Source of the DNA: an uncultured Chloroflexota bacterium
Lineage (GTDB): Bacteria; Chloroflexota; UBA4733
Direction: 5' to 3'
Length of the DNA stretch: 30,114 nt
Assembly: GCA_937967325.1 (NCBI GenBank)
Contig: CALBSQ010000169.1
Coordinates: 1-30,114 of the forward strand
Positions within the stretch are counted from its first letter, which is position 1. Every line of letters begins with the position of its first letter. Under the pieces are notes generated by a model. It did no database searches. It had not been told where the DNA came from and worked only from the letters and a program-made list of their open reading frames with translations. Position numbers and translations under genes: made by a program. Positions 15,094-22,363 of the stretch are shown here, piece after piece.

Positions 15094-15250
15094 ACCTCTC
15101 CCCCCCGCCCCTCCCCTAGAAAGGGAGGGGAGCTTGCCTGGCGACAGTCATTGCGCATGCTGGCAATCGTCGCTGGCGCCGCCTGCATGAGAGACGTCCC
15201 CTGCAGTTGAAGCTCCCCTCCCTTTCTAGGGGAGGGGCGGGGGGAGAGGT
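15094..15250. repeat. Palindromic element A, about 157 bp, G/C-rich inverted arms
   Basis: Arms 15094-15135 and 15210-15250 are reverse complements except for one base in a C/G run. Each arm is itself a small hairpin (CCCCTCCC/GGGAGGGG). The 74-base centre includes TGCAGTTG at 15202-15209. It separates the isomerase from the sliding-clamp gene. Size, layout and core resemble element B at 23497-23655. No coding potential is seen. Confidence 0.8.
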
Positions 15251-15275
15251 TGACTTGGGCCAGAAGGAACAGCCA

Positions 15276-16421
15276 ATGCACCTCACCTGCGCGCAAAAGG
15301 AGCTGAGCAAGCATCTGGCGACGGTGTGTCGCGTGGTGCCGCCACGCAGTACGCTGCCCATCACCGGCCAGGTGCTCCTGGCGACTGACGCCGGTCGGCT
15401 TCGACTGACGGCCACCAACCTCGACCTCACCATCACGTCATGGCTCCCAGCCAATGTGATGATGGAGGGCAGTGTTTGCCTACCGGCGCGACTCTTCTGC
15501 GATGTCGTCGACGCGCTGCCAAGCGAGCGAGTGGAGCTCGATCTGTCCCAGCGCGGCCGCACGGTCTGGGTCAAAGGGCCGCCCTACGACGCCAAGCTCA
15601 ACGGTATTGCGGCCGAGGAGTTTCCGCGCATTGATCCGATCACGACCGCGCCGCTGCTGCAGGTTCCGGCTTCGGACCTGGGCCGGGCTATCGAGGGCGT
15701 CATCTATGCGGCGGCGAAGGATGAGGTCCGCCCGCAGCTCGGCGGCCTGCTCGTTCGCGTTGGCGGTGCTACCGTCACCCTGGTTTGCTCCGACGGCTTT
15801 CGGCTGGCGATACGTCATCTCACGCTCCCCAATCCGGCCACCGGCGAGATCGACCTCATCGTGCCGGCGCGAGCCATGGCGGAAGTGGCGCGGGCACAGA
15901 GCGGCCTCGATGAGTCAGTCGCCCTGGCGGTGAATGCCATGCGCAGCCAGGTGCTGTTCCGTTGCGAGAGCGTGCAGATCGTGTCGCGGGTCATCGACGG
16001 CGCCTATGTCAATTTCGGGCACGTCCTCGACCAGGTTCAGCGCCATACGGTGCGGGCGACGCTCGCCACAGCGGAGCTGCTTCGTGCCGCTCGCTTTACC
16101 GCCTTCGTTTCCCGCGATGCCGGCAACGCGCTGCGCCTCGACCTCGCACCGGCGAACGGTGAGGTCGGCCCGGGGCGGGTGACGTTGCAGGCCACGGCCA
16201 GTCAGGTCGGCGAGAATACGACCGAGCTCTCCGCCGTTGTTGAAGGCGAAGCGGCGCGCATTGCACTCGATAACACCTACCTGACGGACGCCCTGGATAC
16301 GATAGACACCCCCCAGGTGATCCTGTCAGCGTCTGGCGGCCAGACCTTGGCCGTTCGAGTCCAGCCGGCCGGGCGAGACGACGCGCTGCACCTCATCTCG
16401 CCGCTAGTACTCGAGCGATAG
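15276..16421 (+). CDS. dnaN: DNA polymerase III beta subunit (sliding clamp)
   Basis: This 381-residue protein matches the bacterial beta clamp, a ring that tethers DNA polymerase. All three clamp domains can be followed: LLATDAGRLRLTATNLDLTI in domain 1, DLGRAIEGVIYAAAKDEVRPQLGGLLV in domain 2, and ELLRAARFTAFVSRDAGNALRLDL in domain 3. The ATG at 15276 follows AAGGA by 7 bases; the upstream in-frame ATG at 15207 lies in the palindromic element and is rejected. The usual C-terminal MPMRL that lines the binding pocket is replaced by SPLVLER. There is no dnaA, recF or gyrB nearby; a NUDIX gene starts 5 bases after the stop. It is probably a second clamp copy, but the rest of the genome is not visible. 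Confidence 0.9.
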   Translation: MHLTCAQKELSKHLATVCRVVPPRSTLPITGQVLLATDAGRLRLTATNLDLTITSWLPANVMMEGSVCLPARLFCDVVDALPSERVELDLSQRGRTVWVKGPPYDAKLNGIAAEEFPRIDPITTAPLLQVPASDLGRAIEGVIYAAAKDEVRPQLGGLLVRVGGATVTLVCSDGFRLAIRHLTLPNPATGEIDLIVPARAMAEVARAQSGLDESVALAVNAMRSQVLFRCESVQIVSRVIDGAYVNFGHVLDQVQRHTVRATLATAELLRAARFTAFVSRDAGNALRLDLAPANGEVGPGRVTLQATASQVGENTTELSAVVEGEAARIALDNTYLTDALDTIDTPQVILSASGGQTLAVRVQPAGRDDALHLISPLVLER

Positions 16422-16426
16422 TAGCA

Positions 16427-17023
16427 ATGCCATCTCCGACCAGATTCCAGCAACCTGCCCCGCATGACTCGCGCCGCTGGAAGCGGCGGGGCTCGCGGCT
16501 ATTGCTGGACTGCTTGCCCTGGCTGCGCGTGTTCGCCGATGACGTGGAGCTGCCGGATGGGCGGCAGGTCGACGGCTTCCTGCGCATCGAGAGCCGTCCC
16601 TACGCCATGGTGTTCGCCGTCACCGAAGACGGCCGGGTCCCTTTCATCTGGGAGTACAAGTACGGTCTTGGCGCCACCGATCTCCTCTTGCCCGCCGGCT
16701 ATCTCGAGGAAGGCGAGGAGCCGGAGGCCTGCGCTCGCCGCGAGCTGCTCGAGGAGACCGGCTACGAGGCCGCGACGTGGGAGTCGCTGGGCAGCTACGT
16801 CGCGGACGGCAACCGCGGTTTCAGCCGCGGCCACTTCTTCCTGGCAAGGCGGGCCCGTCGTATCCGGGTGCCGAACGCCGGCGACTTCGCTGAGCTCCGC
16901 GTGGAGCTGCGGCCGCTGGACAGTGTCGACCGACTGCTCGGCAGCGGCCAGATGCAGGAGCTCGGCCCGGTCGCCTGCGCCGGGTTGGCACTGGCGCGGC
17001 TGCGCGCGACCGCGCCGGAATGA
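16427..17023 (+). CDS. NUDIX hydrolase
   Basis: This 198-residue pyrophosphohydrolase has a complete NUDIX box: GYLEEGEEPEACARRELLEE (residues 91-110) continuing into TGY, with all required Gly, Glu and Arg positions. The box follows DLLLPA, as in ADP-ribose pyrophosphatase-like members, and WEYKYG before it supports that group. It would cleave nucleoside diphosphate derivatives such as ADP-ribose. No ribosome site is seen before the ATG, and the clamp gene stops 5 bases earlier, so translation is probably coupled. An ADP-ribosyltransferase-like gene lies 0.9 kb downstream, which may be coincidence. Confidence 0.9.
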   Translation: MPSPTRFQQPAPHDSRRWKRRGSRLLLDCLPWLRVFADDVELPDGRQVDGFLRIESRPYAMVFAVTEDGRVPFIWEYKYGLGATDLLLPAGYLEEGEEPEACARRELLEETGYEAATWESLGSYVADGNRGFSRGHFFLARRARRIRVPNAGDFAELRVELRPLDSVDRLLGSGQMQELGPVACAGLALARLRATAPE

Positions 17024-17446
17024 TGGGAGTCGCGGCAGACCGCGTGAATCGGCGCCCGGCCCATACGAAGCGCCCCACCCTTCCTACCTGTCTCATCACC
17101 TATTGCCTGGCATGGGGTTTGCCGTTCAACGTTCCTTTAGGATCTGTTGTTATAATCGAGAGTTGTGGGTGAGAGGTGGTACTTCATTCCTATAAGACCT
17201 ATCAAGCTGGCGAATTCATGCGCGGTTATGTATGAATATCCCAGTGGCCCTGAGGGTTGCCAGCACAGCACGAGAAAAGGCGGCGCAATAGCGATCCTTC
17301 GCTATCCTTTAGGAGCCAATCGCAATTGCTGCCCATTCTCGGATCACGCCGGAGGCCAGCCTGCCGTGGCTGTATATCCTCCTGAGCATGACGCCCATCC
17401 TGCATCCGGATGAACCAGGGGCGGCGTGAGTTAGGAAACGAAACTG
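17024..17446. other. 423-bp gap, lower GC, promoter-bearing, no convincing gene
   Basis: This stretch reads as less GC-rich than its surroundings. It holds a perfect TATAAT with extended TG (17148-17156), a stem ATAGCGA/TCGCTAT (17288-17294 and 17299-17305), and two copies of CCTTTAGGA about 170 bases apart. No ORF in it looks like a protein; one 82-codon frame at 17165-17413 has no family features. It may be the long leader of the gene at 17447 or a small RNA gene. Confidence 0.5.
17148..17156 (+). promoter_or_regulatory. Extended -10 promoter with perfect TATAAT
   Basis: TGTTATAAT is a full extended -10 box; no good -35 is visible, which such promoters do not need. Transcription would start near 17163, about 280 bases before the next gene. 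Confidence 0.5.
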
Positions 17447-17842
17447 ATGAACAGGGAACAAGACCAGCACGACGAGCTGGTTCGCCGAGCAAGTCAAGAT
17501 CGACAGCCATTCGAACCGGAGGTCACGCTCTTCCTGAACGAATCCCCGGAAAGCCAGGAGGCTCGCGTGCTCTTGGAATGCGCTGGACAGCAGTTCCGAA
17601 CCGTTCAAGCGAACGGGCCGCGGATTCCGACCGCTGTCTTCGGTCGCGCATCGTATGATGGGCTCTCCGGCATACACGAGCTCATCGATGAACTCGCCGC
17701 GTTCCGACAGGCGGTTCATGAGGCGTACGATCGTCACGTCGCTCCTCAGGCTAATCAGACCAGTAGGGTAACCAGATTCCACTTCATCGAGAAACCATCC
17801 CATTTAGCTGCACACCTGCGGGCGGTCCTGACGAGGAGATAA
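17447..17842 (+). CDS. Glutaredoxin-like protein lacking the active-site cysteines
   Basis: This 131-residue protein fits a thioredoxin/glutaredoxin pattern: the strand VTLFLNESPESQEARVLLE (27-45), then FRTVQANGPRIPTAVFG, with the cis-proline at P61 (IPTAVFG), then YDGLSGIHELIDEL. Where glutaredoxins have C-P-x-C, this protein has S33-P-E-S36; both cysteines are serines and only C45 remains nearby. Thiol-disulfide exchange is therefore unlikely, and a binding or structural role is more plausible. The ATG at 17447 follows AGGAAA by about 8 bases. The fold assignment is from motif reading only. Confidence 0.65.
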   Translation: MNREQDQHDELVRRASQDRQPFEPEVTLFLNESPESQEARVLLECAGQQFRTVQANGPRIPTAVFGRASYDGLSGIHELIDELAAFRQAVHEAYDRHVAPQANQTSRVTRFHFIEKPSHLAAHLRAVLTRR

Positions 17843-17924
17843 TCCCCCGTCCGTCAGCGTTTCCTCAGTGTCGAAACGTCGCTCCGTGGCATTGCCCCGT
17901 ATTTTGCACACGAGCATCGTAGTG

Positions 17925-17930
17925 TAGAGT
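17925..17930 (+). promoter_or_regulatory. Possible -10 box with near-leaderless transcript
   Basis: TAGAGT at 17925-17930 lies 10 bases before the ATG at 17941. There is no ribosome site before that ATG, and the predicted start is within about 4 bases of it. Confidence 0.3.
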
Positions 17931-17940
17931 TCCCCCTACT

Positions 17941-18588
17941 ATGCAGGACGCCTTCCCAAGCTTCGTTGAGCCCACCTTCGCCACCGCGATCTTACAGCGG
18001 GCCATCTCCTGGCCGTTGGTCTTGCGGGAGCGAATCATCCAGGTTATGGCTGCCTTGATTCAAGGTCGCCGCGTCAACGGCTTCCACGGTACCAATATCG
18101 ACCGAGCGAAGCTAATTCTCCGCCATGGTTTCCTGCTCAGCCAGAACGGCGACGACTGGCTGGGAGATGGCGTCTACTTCTGGGAGGAGACCCCTCGGCG
18201 CGCCCAGTGGTGGGCAAGACAGATCCACGGCGAGGAGACGGCGGTTATCGGGTCCAGGCTGCTCCTCTACCACTGCATGGATCTGAGTGAACACAACTGG
18301 CAGGGTTTCCTGACCGACATCTACCAGGCCTTCGCAGATGGTCGGAGACACTCGGGTCGACCATTGCCGTCGCAAAGACCCACCATTGGGCCTCACCCAA
18401 TGGACTGCGTGATCGTCAACCAGGCTATCGCTGAGCTACGAGCAAGGGGAGTAGCCATCTTCGCGGTGCGCTCGGCCTTCAGGTCCGGGCGAGAGCTCTG
18501 GCCCCAATCGGCTTTCCACCATCATGACCACGTTCAGATTGCCATACGCAATCCTAGCCTCATTCTGAGCCGCCAGTACGTCATGTAG
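17941..18588 (+). CDS. ADP-ribosyltransferase-like protein (H-Y-Q signature)
   Basis: This 215-residue protein shows the order of motifs seen in the PARP-like branch of ADP-ribosyltransferases: FHGT (H49) for NAD binding, then IDRAKLILRHGF, then DDWLGDGVYFWEET with Y79, followed by RAQWWAR, and a late strand HVQIAIRNPSLIL with Q199 where the catalytic Glu would sit. I recognise similar uncharacterised bacterial proteins sharing DWLGxGVYFW but no named function. It might modify a protein, nucleic acid or small molecule, or have become a non-enzymatic NAD binder because of the Glu-to-Gln change. It has no signal peptide. Transcription may be nearly leaderless. A toxin or antiphage role is speculation. 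Confidence 0.7.
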   Translation: MQDAFPSFVEPTFATAILQRAISWPLVLRERIIQVMAALIQGRRVNGFHGTNIDRAKLILRHGFLLSQNGDDWLGDGVYFWEETPRRAQWWARQIHGEETAVIGSRLLLYHCMDLSEHNWQGFLTDIYQAFADGRRHSGRPLPSQRPTIGPHPMDCVIVNQAIAELRARGVAIFAVRSAFRSGRELWPQSAFHHHDHVQIAIRNPSLILSRQYVM

Positions 18589-18595
18589 GCCGTGA

Positions 18596-19081
18596 CGCTA
18601 CCGGCGACCATTTCGCCCCGATCGGTGGCGTCGGCGGGAACGAGCCCTCTTGTTAGCCGACGAGCTACCTTCCCGCGGCGAGCAGCCGCGGGCGCGCCAC
18701 GATTCAGTCCTCCCTATTCCCGGCTTGCTGACGACACTCGGAATGCGGGATCTCTCACCCTCCGGCGCGCAGTTGGCCTTGCTCCGCATCGCTCAAGAGG
18801 CGCTGAACAACTGCGCCAAGCACGCGCGGGCCTCCGCCATCGCCGTGGTGCTGCGGCGGGATGGGGAGCAGGTCACGCTGGCGGTATACGACGATGGGTG
18901 CGGGTTCGAGAGCGGACGAGCGACCTCGTGCGGCGATCGGGAGGTCGGGCTGGGCCTCTTGCAGATGCGAGAACAGGCAGCCGCCTGGGGTGGCTGCCTG
19001 GACGTGTCCTGGTCCGCCGCGGAAGAGACCGTCGTGCGCGCCACGCTGCCGCTCGTGGCGCCGGGAGGAGCAGGACGGTGA
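18596..19081 (+). pseudogene. Sensor histidine kinase remnant, HATPase domain only
   Basis: The frame is open only from 18596 and encodes the C-terminal ATPase domain of a NarL-type kinase: RIAQEALNNCAKHAR (N box), YDDGCGFE (G1) and VGLGLLQMREQAAAWGG (G2). The sensor region and the dimerisation helix with the phosphorylated histidine are missing; the ADP-ribosyltransferase-like gene ends just before it. The only start-like codon is a TTG at 18650 with no ribosome site. The TGA overlaps the GTG of the response regulator, so the original coupling is preserved. Most likely a 5'-truncated gene, though a free ATPase domain could still be expressed. Confidence 0.75.
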
Positions 19082-19734
19082 CGCCGCCGAAGCGACCCAG
19101 TGCAATTCGCCTCCTTTTGGTCGAGGATTACGAGGTTGTACGCCAGGGGACGCGAAAGCTCCTCGATGAGCAGCCCGATCTCCTCGTTGTGGGCGAGGCG
19201 GCCGACGCACCACAGGCGGTCGAGCTCGCCGAGCGACTCCAGCCCGACCTGGTCCTGCTCGACCTGCGCCTGGGCGAAGGCGGGTCTGGGTTCGTCGCGG
19301 CCCGTCACATCCAGCGCCTGGTCCCGCGAGTGGCCTTCCTCGTCCTCACCGGGCTGGATGACCCCGAATACGCCCGGGTCGCGCTCGAGATCGGCATCCG
19401 CGGCTACCTCCGCAAGAGCGCCGGCATCGCGGAGATCGTCGCCGCCATCCACCGCGTGCATGCCGGTGAGCGCGTGCTCGACGACCAGATCGCCATTGCG
19501 CTCGCCGGCAGCCGTCGACCTGCGCCGCCGGTTGCGCTTGATCACCTCACCGACCGCGAGCGCGCCGTTTTCCGCTTGCTCGGGCGCGGCGACAGCAACG
19601 CCGAGATGGCCGCCAAGCTGGACATCTCCGTGCGCACGGCGGAGACGCACGTGGCGAACCTCCTCCAGAAGCTGCGACTCCGTTCCCGCGCGGCGGCGAT
19701 CTCCCTCGCCGCCAGGCAAGTGGCCAAGCGCTGA
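19078..19734 (+). CDS. NarL/FixJ-type response regulator
   Basis: This 218-residue two-component regulator is intact. The receiver domain has E16-D17, the phospho-acceptor D62 (LVLLDLRL), T91 and K113 (YLRKSAG). The C-terminal LuxR-type helix-turn-helix begins at LTDRERAVFRLLGRGDSNAEMA (about 157-178) and continues into RTAETHVANLLQKL. The GTG at 19078 follows GGAGGAG by 7 bases and overlaps the kinase stop as GTGA. Since its partner kinase is truncated, it would need another kinase or small phosphodonor, or work unphosphorylated. Confidence 0.92.
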   Translation: MTPPKRPSAIRLLLVEDYEVVRQGTRKLLDEQPDLLVVGEAADAPQAVELAERLQPDLVLLDLRLGEGGSGFVAARHIQRLVPRVAFLVLTGLDDPEYARVALEIGIRGYLRKSAGIAEIVAAIHRVHAGERVLDDQIAIALAGSRRPAPPVALDHLTDRERAVFRLLGRGDSNAEMAAKLDISVRTAETHVANLLQKLRLRSRAAAISLAARQVAKR

Positions 19735-19990
19735 CATGTCGCGACCGAGCGAACAGTGGGTCAGTTGTCATGCGGCATGCCATTCTGAGCCGGTCGGGGT
19801 GGGGGCGCCGTGGACAATGGTAGGACGGACGGCCAACGTCCCTGTAGAGGCTGCCGATCGTCAACGCATGGAGCCCCTCCGGCTCTGGCGACCCCTAGGT
19901 TGGTCCGGCAACTGGTTACGAAACGCGGATAAGCGCGGTGAAGCGCATGCCCAGCGTATACTGCGGCGACCGCACGGAGGGCTGGTGCGA

Positions 19991-20236
19991 ATGTACCGAC
20001 GTGTCAATGTCACGTTGCCGGAGGAGACGGTCCGGCTGATTGATACGGTAGCGGTAAAGGGCGAGCGTAGCCAGCTTGTCGATAGGGCGATACGGCGTTA
20101 CGTCGCCGACCTTAGGCGCGATGAGCTCAGGCAGCAGGTCGCCGAAGGTGCGGTCGTTCGAGCCGAGCGCGATCGCCACTTGGCCCAAGATTGGTCGCTG
20201 CTTGAGGCGGAAGCGTGGTCGACCCGGGAGGAGTAG
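19991..20236 (+). CDS. Ribbon-helix-helix (CopG-type) antitoxin-like protein
   Basis: This 81-residue protein starts with the ribbon-helix-helix pattern YRRVNVTLPEETVRLID, continuing through GERSQLVDRAIRRYVADLRR, and ends in a charged helical tail (AERDRHLAQDWSLLEAEAW). This is the layout of antitoxins usually paired with MazF-type toxins. The RHH domain would bind the operon's own promoter; TATACT lies at 19957-19962. The ATG follows GGAGG at about 11 bases. No intact toxin follows; only a possible decayed MazF N-terminus is visible at about 20238-20351. Confidence 0.8.
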   Translation: MYRRVNVTLPEETVRLIDTVAVKGERSQLVDRAIRRYVADLRRDELRQQVAEGAVVRAERDRHLAQDWSLLEAEAWSTREE

Positions 20237-20237
20237 C

Positions 20238-20351
20238 TTCCCCCCGGCGCGGCAACGCGATGTGCGATACTGGGCGAGCGGATGGCCGCGGCCGAGACGG
20301 GAGCGAGGAAGGCAGACGTTTCGCTACGTGCGCGCCTTCGACCGAGAATGA
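20238..20351 (+). pseudogene. Possible MazF toxin N-terminal remnant
   Basis: Directly after the antitoxin stop, one frame ending at 20351 reads RQRDVRYWAS, then PRPRRERGRQTF. This loosely recalls MazF N-termini of the RRGDVWYA...PRRRRP type. It stops after about 35 codons and has no further toxin sequence. The similarity is weak and could be chance. Confidence 0.25.
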
Positions 20352-20390
20352 GCGTGCAACCCGCGACGACAAGCGGAGAGGACGATCCCA

Positions 20391-21497
20391 ATGACTACTG
20401 AGACCAAGCTTGGCCTGATCGGCTGCGGCACGATCAGCAGCATCTACCTGCAAAATGCGGTCGCCTTCGCCGGGATTGAGGCCGTGGCCTGCGCAGACAT
20501 CGATATGGATCGGGCACGGCAGCAGGCGGCGCGCTACGATGTCCCGAAGGCTTGCTCGGTCGAGGAGCTGCTGGCCGACCCGGAGGTCGAGCTGGTCATC
20601 GACTTGACGATCCCGAAAGCGCACGGCCCCGTTGGCCTCAGCGTGCTGGAAGCGGGCAAGTCGGTGTACAACGAGAAGCCGCTGGCCGTTGATCGCGCCG
20701 GCGCCAGGCGCATGCTGGATGTGGCTCGGGGGCGCGGCCTGCGCGTCGGCGGCGCCCCCGACACCTTCCTCGGCGCCGGCTTGCAGACCTGCCGTCAGGT
20801 AATCGACGCTGGGATCATCGGGACTCCCGTCGCGGCGACTGCCTTCATGCTCAGCCACGGTCCAGAGAACTGGCACCCCAACCCCGACTTCTTTTACCAG
20901 CCGGGCGCCGGCCCGATGTTCGACATGGGTCCGTACTACCTGACGGCGCTGGTCAGCCTGCTCGGCCCCGTCCGGCGCGTCACCGGCTCAGCCCGCGCCT
21001 CCTTCCCCGAGCGGACGATCGGCAGCGAGCCGCTGCGGGGGACCAAGATCACCGTCAACGTGCCCACGCACGTGGCGGGCGTGCTCGACTTCGCCCAGGG
21101 CAGCATCGCCACGATCGTGACCAGCTTCGACGTCTGGTCGGGCAACGTCCCCCGCCTGGAGATCTACGGCTCGGAAGGCACGCTCAGCCTGCCCGACCCC
21201 AACACCTTCGGCGGCCCCGTCCGCGTCCGCCGCGGCGGCGAGAAGGAGTGGGAGGACGTGCCGTTGTCGCACGGCAACGCTGGGAACAGTCGAGGGATCG
21301 GCGTGCTGGACATGGCCAGGGCCATCCAGCGCGGCCGGCCGCATCGAGCCGGCGGCGACCTGGCCTACCACGTGCTGGATCTCATGCACGCCTTCCACGA
21401 CGCCTCACGCGAGGGCAAGCACATTGACGTCGCCAGCACCTGCGAGCGCCCGGCCGCGCTGCAGGCGGGACTGCCTGATGGCGTCGTGGCAGACTGA
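20391..21497 (+). CDS. Gfo/Idh/MocA family oxidoreductase
   Basis: This 368-residue dehydrogenase is complete: Rossmann motif GCGTIS (11-16), catalytic EKP (95-97), and GPMFDMGPYYLTAL as the substrate-site helix. The last motif has G-P-Y-Y in place of the common G-x-H, a variation seen in some dehydrogenases of the family. LSHGPENWHPNPDFFYQPG precedes it. The ATG at 20391 has GGAGAGGA upstream. It stands alone between an orphan antitoxin and a toxin-antitoxin-type pair, and its stop lies 6 bases from the convergent PIN gene. The substrate is not known. Confidence 0.92.
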   Translation: MTTETKLGLIGCGTISSIYLQNAVAFAGIEAVACADIDMDRARQQAARYDVPKACSVEELLADPEVELVIDLTIPKAHGPVGLSVLEAGKSVYNEKPLAVDRAGARRMLDVARGRGLRVGGAPDTFLGAGLQTCRQVIDAGIIGTPVAATAFMLSHGPENWHPNPDFFYQPGAGPMFDMGPYYLTALVSLLGPVRRVTGSARASFPERTIGSEPLRGTKITVNVPTHVAGVLDFAQGSIATIVTSFDVWSGNVPRLEIYGSEGTLSLPDPNTFGGPVRVRRGGEKEWEDVPLSHGNAGNSRGIGVLDMARAIQRGRPHRAGGDLAYHVLDLMHAFHDASREGKHIDVASTCERPAALQAGLPDGVVAD

Positions 21498-21503
21498 CGT
21501 AGC

Positions 21504-21977
21504 TCAGGCGCCGGGTAAGCTCGCTCCGGCGGGCCGATAATCCCCTAGCCATATAATGCCCGGCAGGTGCTTGATTCGTTGGTATAGCCGATTTTCGGCG
21601 GTGATGAGCGGGATCCTCAGACGCTGCGAAAGGGCCAGGTACAGGGCATCGTACAAGGCGATATTGTGCTCGTGGACAAGGGTGAAGGCGTCCAATATCA
21701 GATCATCGGAGCGCTCCGTCTCAAGGTTGAGCGAGAGAAACCTGGCGAGGGCCCGCTCGGCGATGACACGATCGACTCGCGGGTTGCTTCCTCGTGTCGC
21801 GCTGGCGAGCGTGGAGGCGATCTCGTAGCGAATCTGCTCGGGCGCAAATAGCACGAGCTCCCCAGCGTTGAACTGGTCTAGGACGCTGAGCGCTTCACTC
21901 CCATGGTCCTCGTCGCCCAGGTGCCATTTTGCGGCCACGGAGGCGTCGACGACCATCGCCTCACTCGTCGCTACCAT
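21504..21977 (-). CDS. PIN domain protein, VapC-like toxin
   Basis: This 157-residue PIN-domain protein is a likely ribonuclease toxin. Acidic residues expected at the metal site are visible: D11 in VVDASV, E52 in RYEIAST, D110 in LYDALYLALS and E128 in TAENRL (where Asp is more common). The ATG at 21977 has AAGGA 8 bases before it and overlaps the end of the helix-turn-helix gene by 17 bases, so translation is coupled. The upstream gene should be the antitoxin. RNA cleavage by this protein is inferred from family only. Confidence 0.85.
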   Translation of the reverse strand: MVATSEAMVVDASVAAKWHLGDEDHGSEALSVLDQFNAGELVLFAPEQIRYEIASTLASATRGSNPRVDRVIAERALARFLSLNLETERSDDLILDAFTLVHEHNIALYDALYLALSQRLRIPLITAENRLYQRIKHLPGIIWLGDYRPAGASLPGA

Positions 21978-22332
21978 ACCAGGTATCCTTGTCTCTGGCC
22001 ATCCGTACGAGCTCGGCCGTCGTCAATGGCGCGATAGACGCCCGTTCACGCAATGCCAGGATCTCCTCCACGACCTTCCGGCGCCTCGCCAACTCCTCGG
22101 GGCTTGGCCGTGCGAAAACCAGCTTGTGCTCGGGCGGCGCCGCGTTCGTACCGGTCATCGGCGTCAGCGATCGAGACAAATCCTCTCGCTTGATTCTCAG
22201 CGCGCGCGGGCCCAGGTGATAGCCCCGCAGTCGCCCTTGCTTTAGGTAACGTTTGATAGTCACCGGGCTGACCTTCAACAGCAACGCCGCTTCTTGGACC
22301 GTGACCAATTCCGTATCCTGCTCGACAGCCAT
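21961..22332 (-). CDS. Helix-turn-helix antitoxin-like protein of the PIN pair
   Basis: This 123-residue protein has an excisionase-like helix-turn-helix: LVTVQEAALLLKVSPVTIKRYLKQGRL, then RALRIKREDL as the wing. The C-terminal half (RPSPEELARRRKVVEEILALRER) is a charged helix that could neutralise the PIN partner, and the gene overlaps that partner's start. It probably represses its own promoter. It uses a different DNA-binding class from the AbrB, RHH or Phd antitoxins commonly seen with VapC. Confidence 0.8.
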   Translation of the reverse strand: MAVEQDTELVTVQEAALLLKVSPVTIKRYLKQGRLRGYHLGPRALRIKREDLSRSLTPMTGTNAAPPEHKLVFARPSPEELARRRKVVEEILALRERASIAPLTTAELVRMARDKDTWYGSDE

Positions 22333-22363
22333 CGCCCTAGCCCCTATCCTATCGACAGACTGT

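Noticed and set aside
17165..17413. 82-codon plus-strand frame in the 423-bp gap
   Set aside because: It has no ribosome site of note, no family pattern and unusual composition (many Pro, Cys, Gly). A leader or small RNA is a better reading.
17157..17446. tRNA, tmRNA, SRP RNA or RNase P RNA in the large gap
   Set aside because: None of the conserved core sequences or a cloverleaf could be found by eye.
17309..17803. 164-codon minus-strand frame opposite the glutaredoxin-like gene
   Set aside because: The plus-strand product has a coherent thioredoxin-fold pattern and a ribosome site. The minus product has none, although the choice is less certain here than elsewhere.
18592..19077. N-terminal extension of the response regulator frame
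   Set aside because: This part overlaps the kinase ATPase domain in another frame and is arginine-rich. The GTG at 19078 with GGAGGAG gives the natural receiver start.
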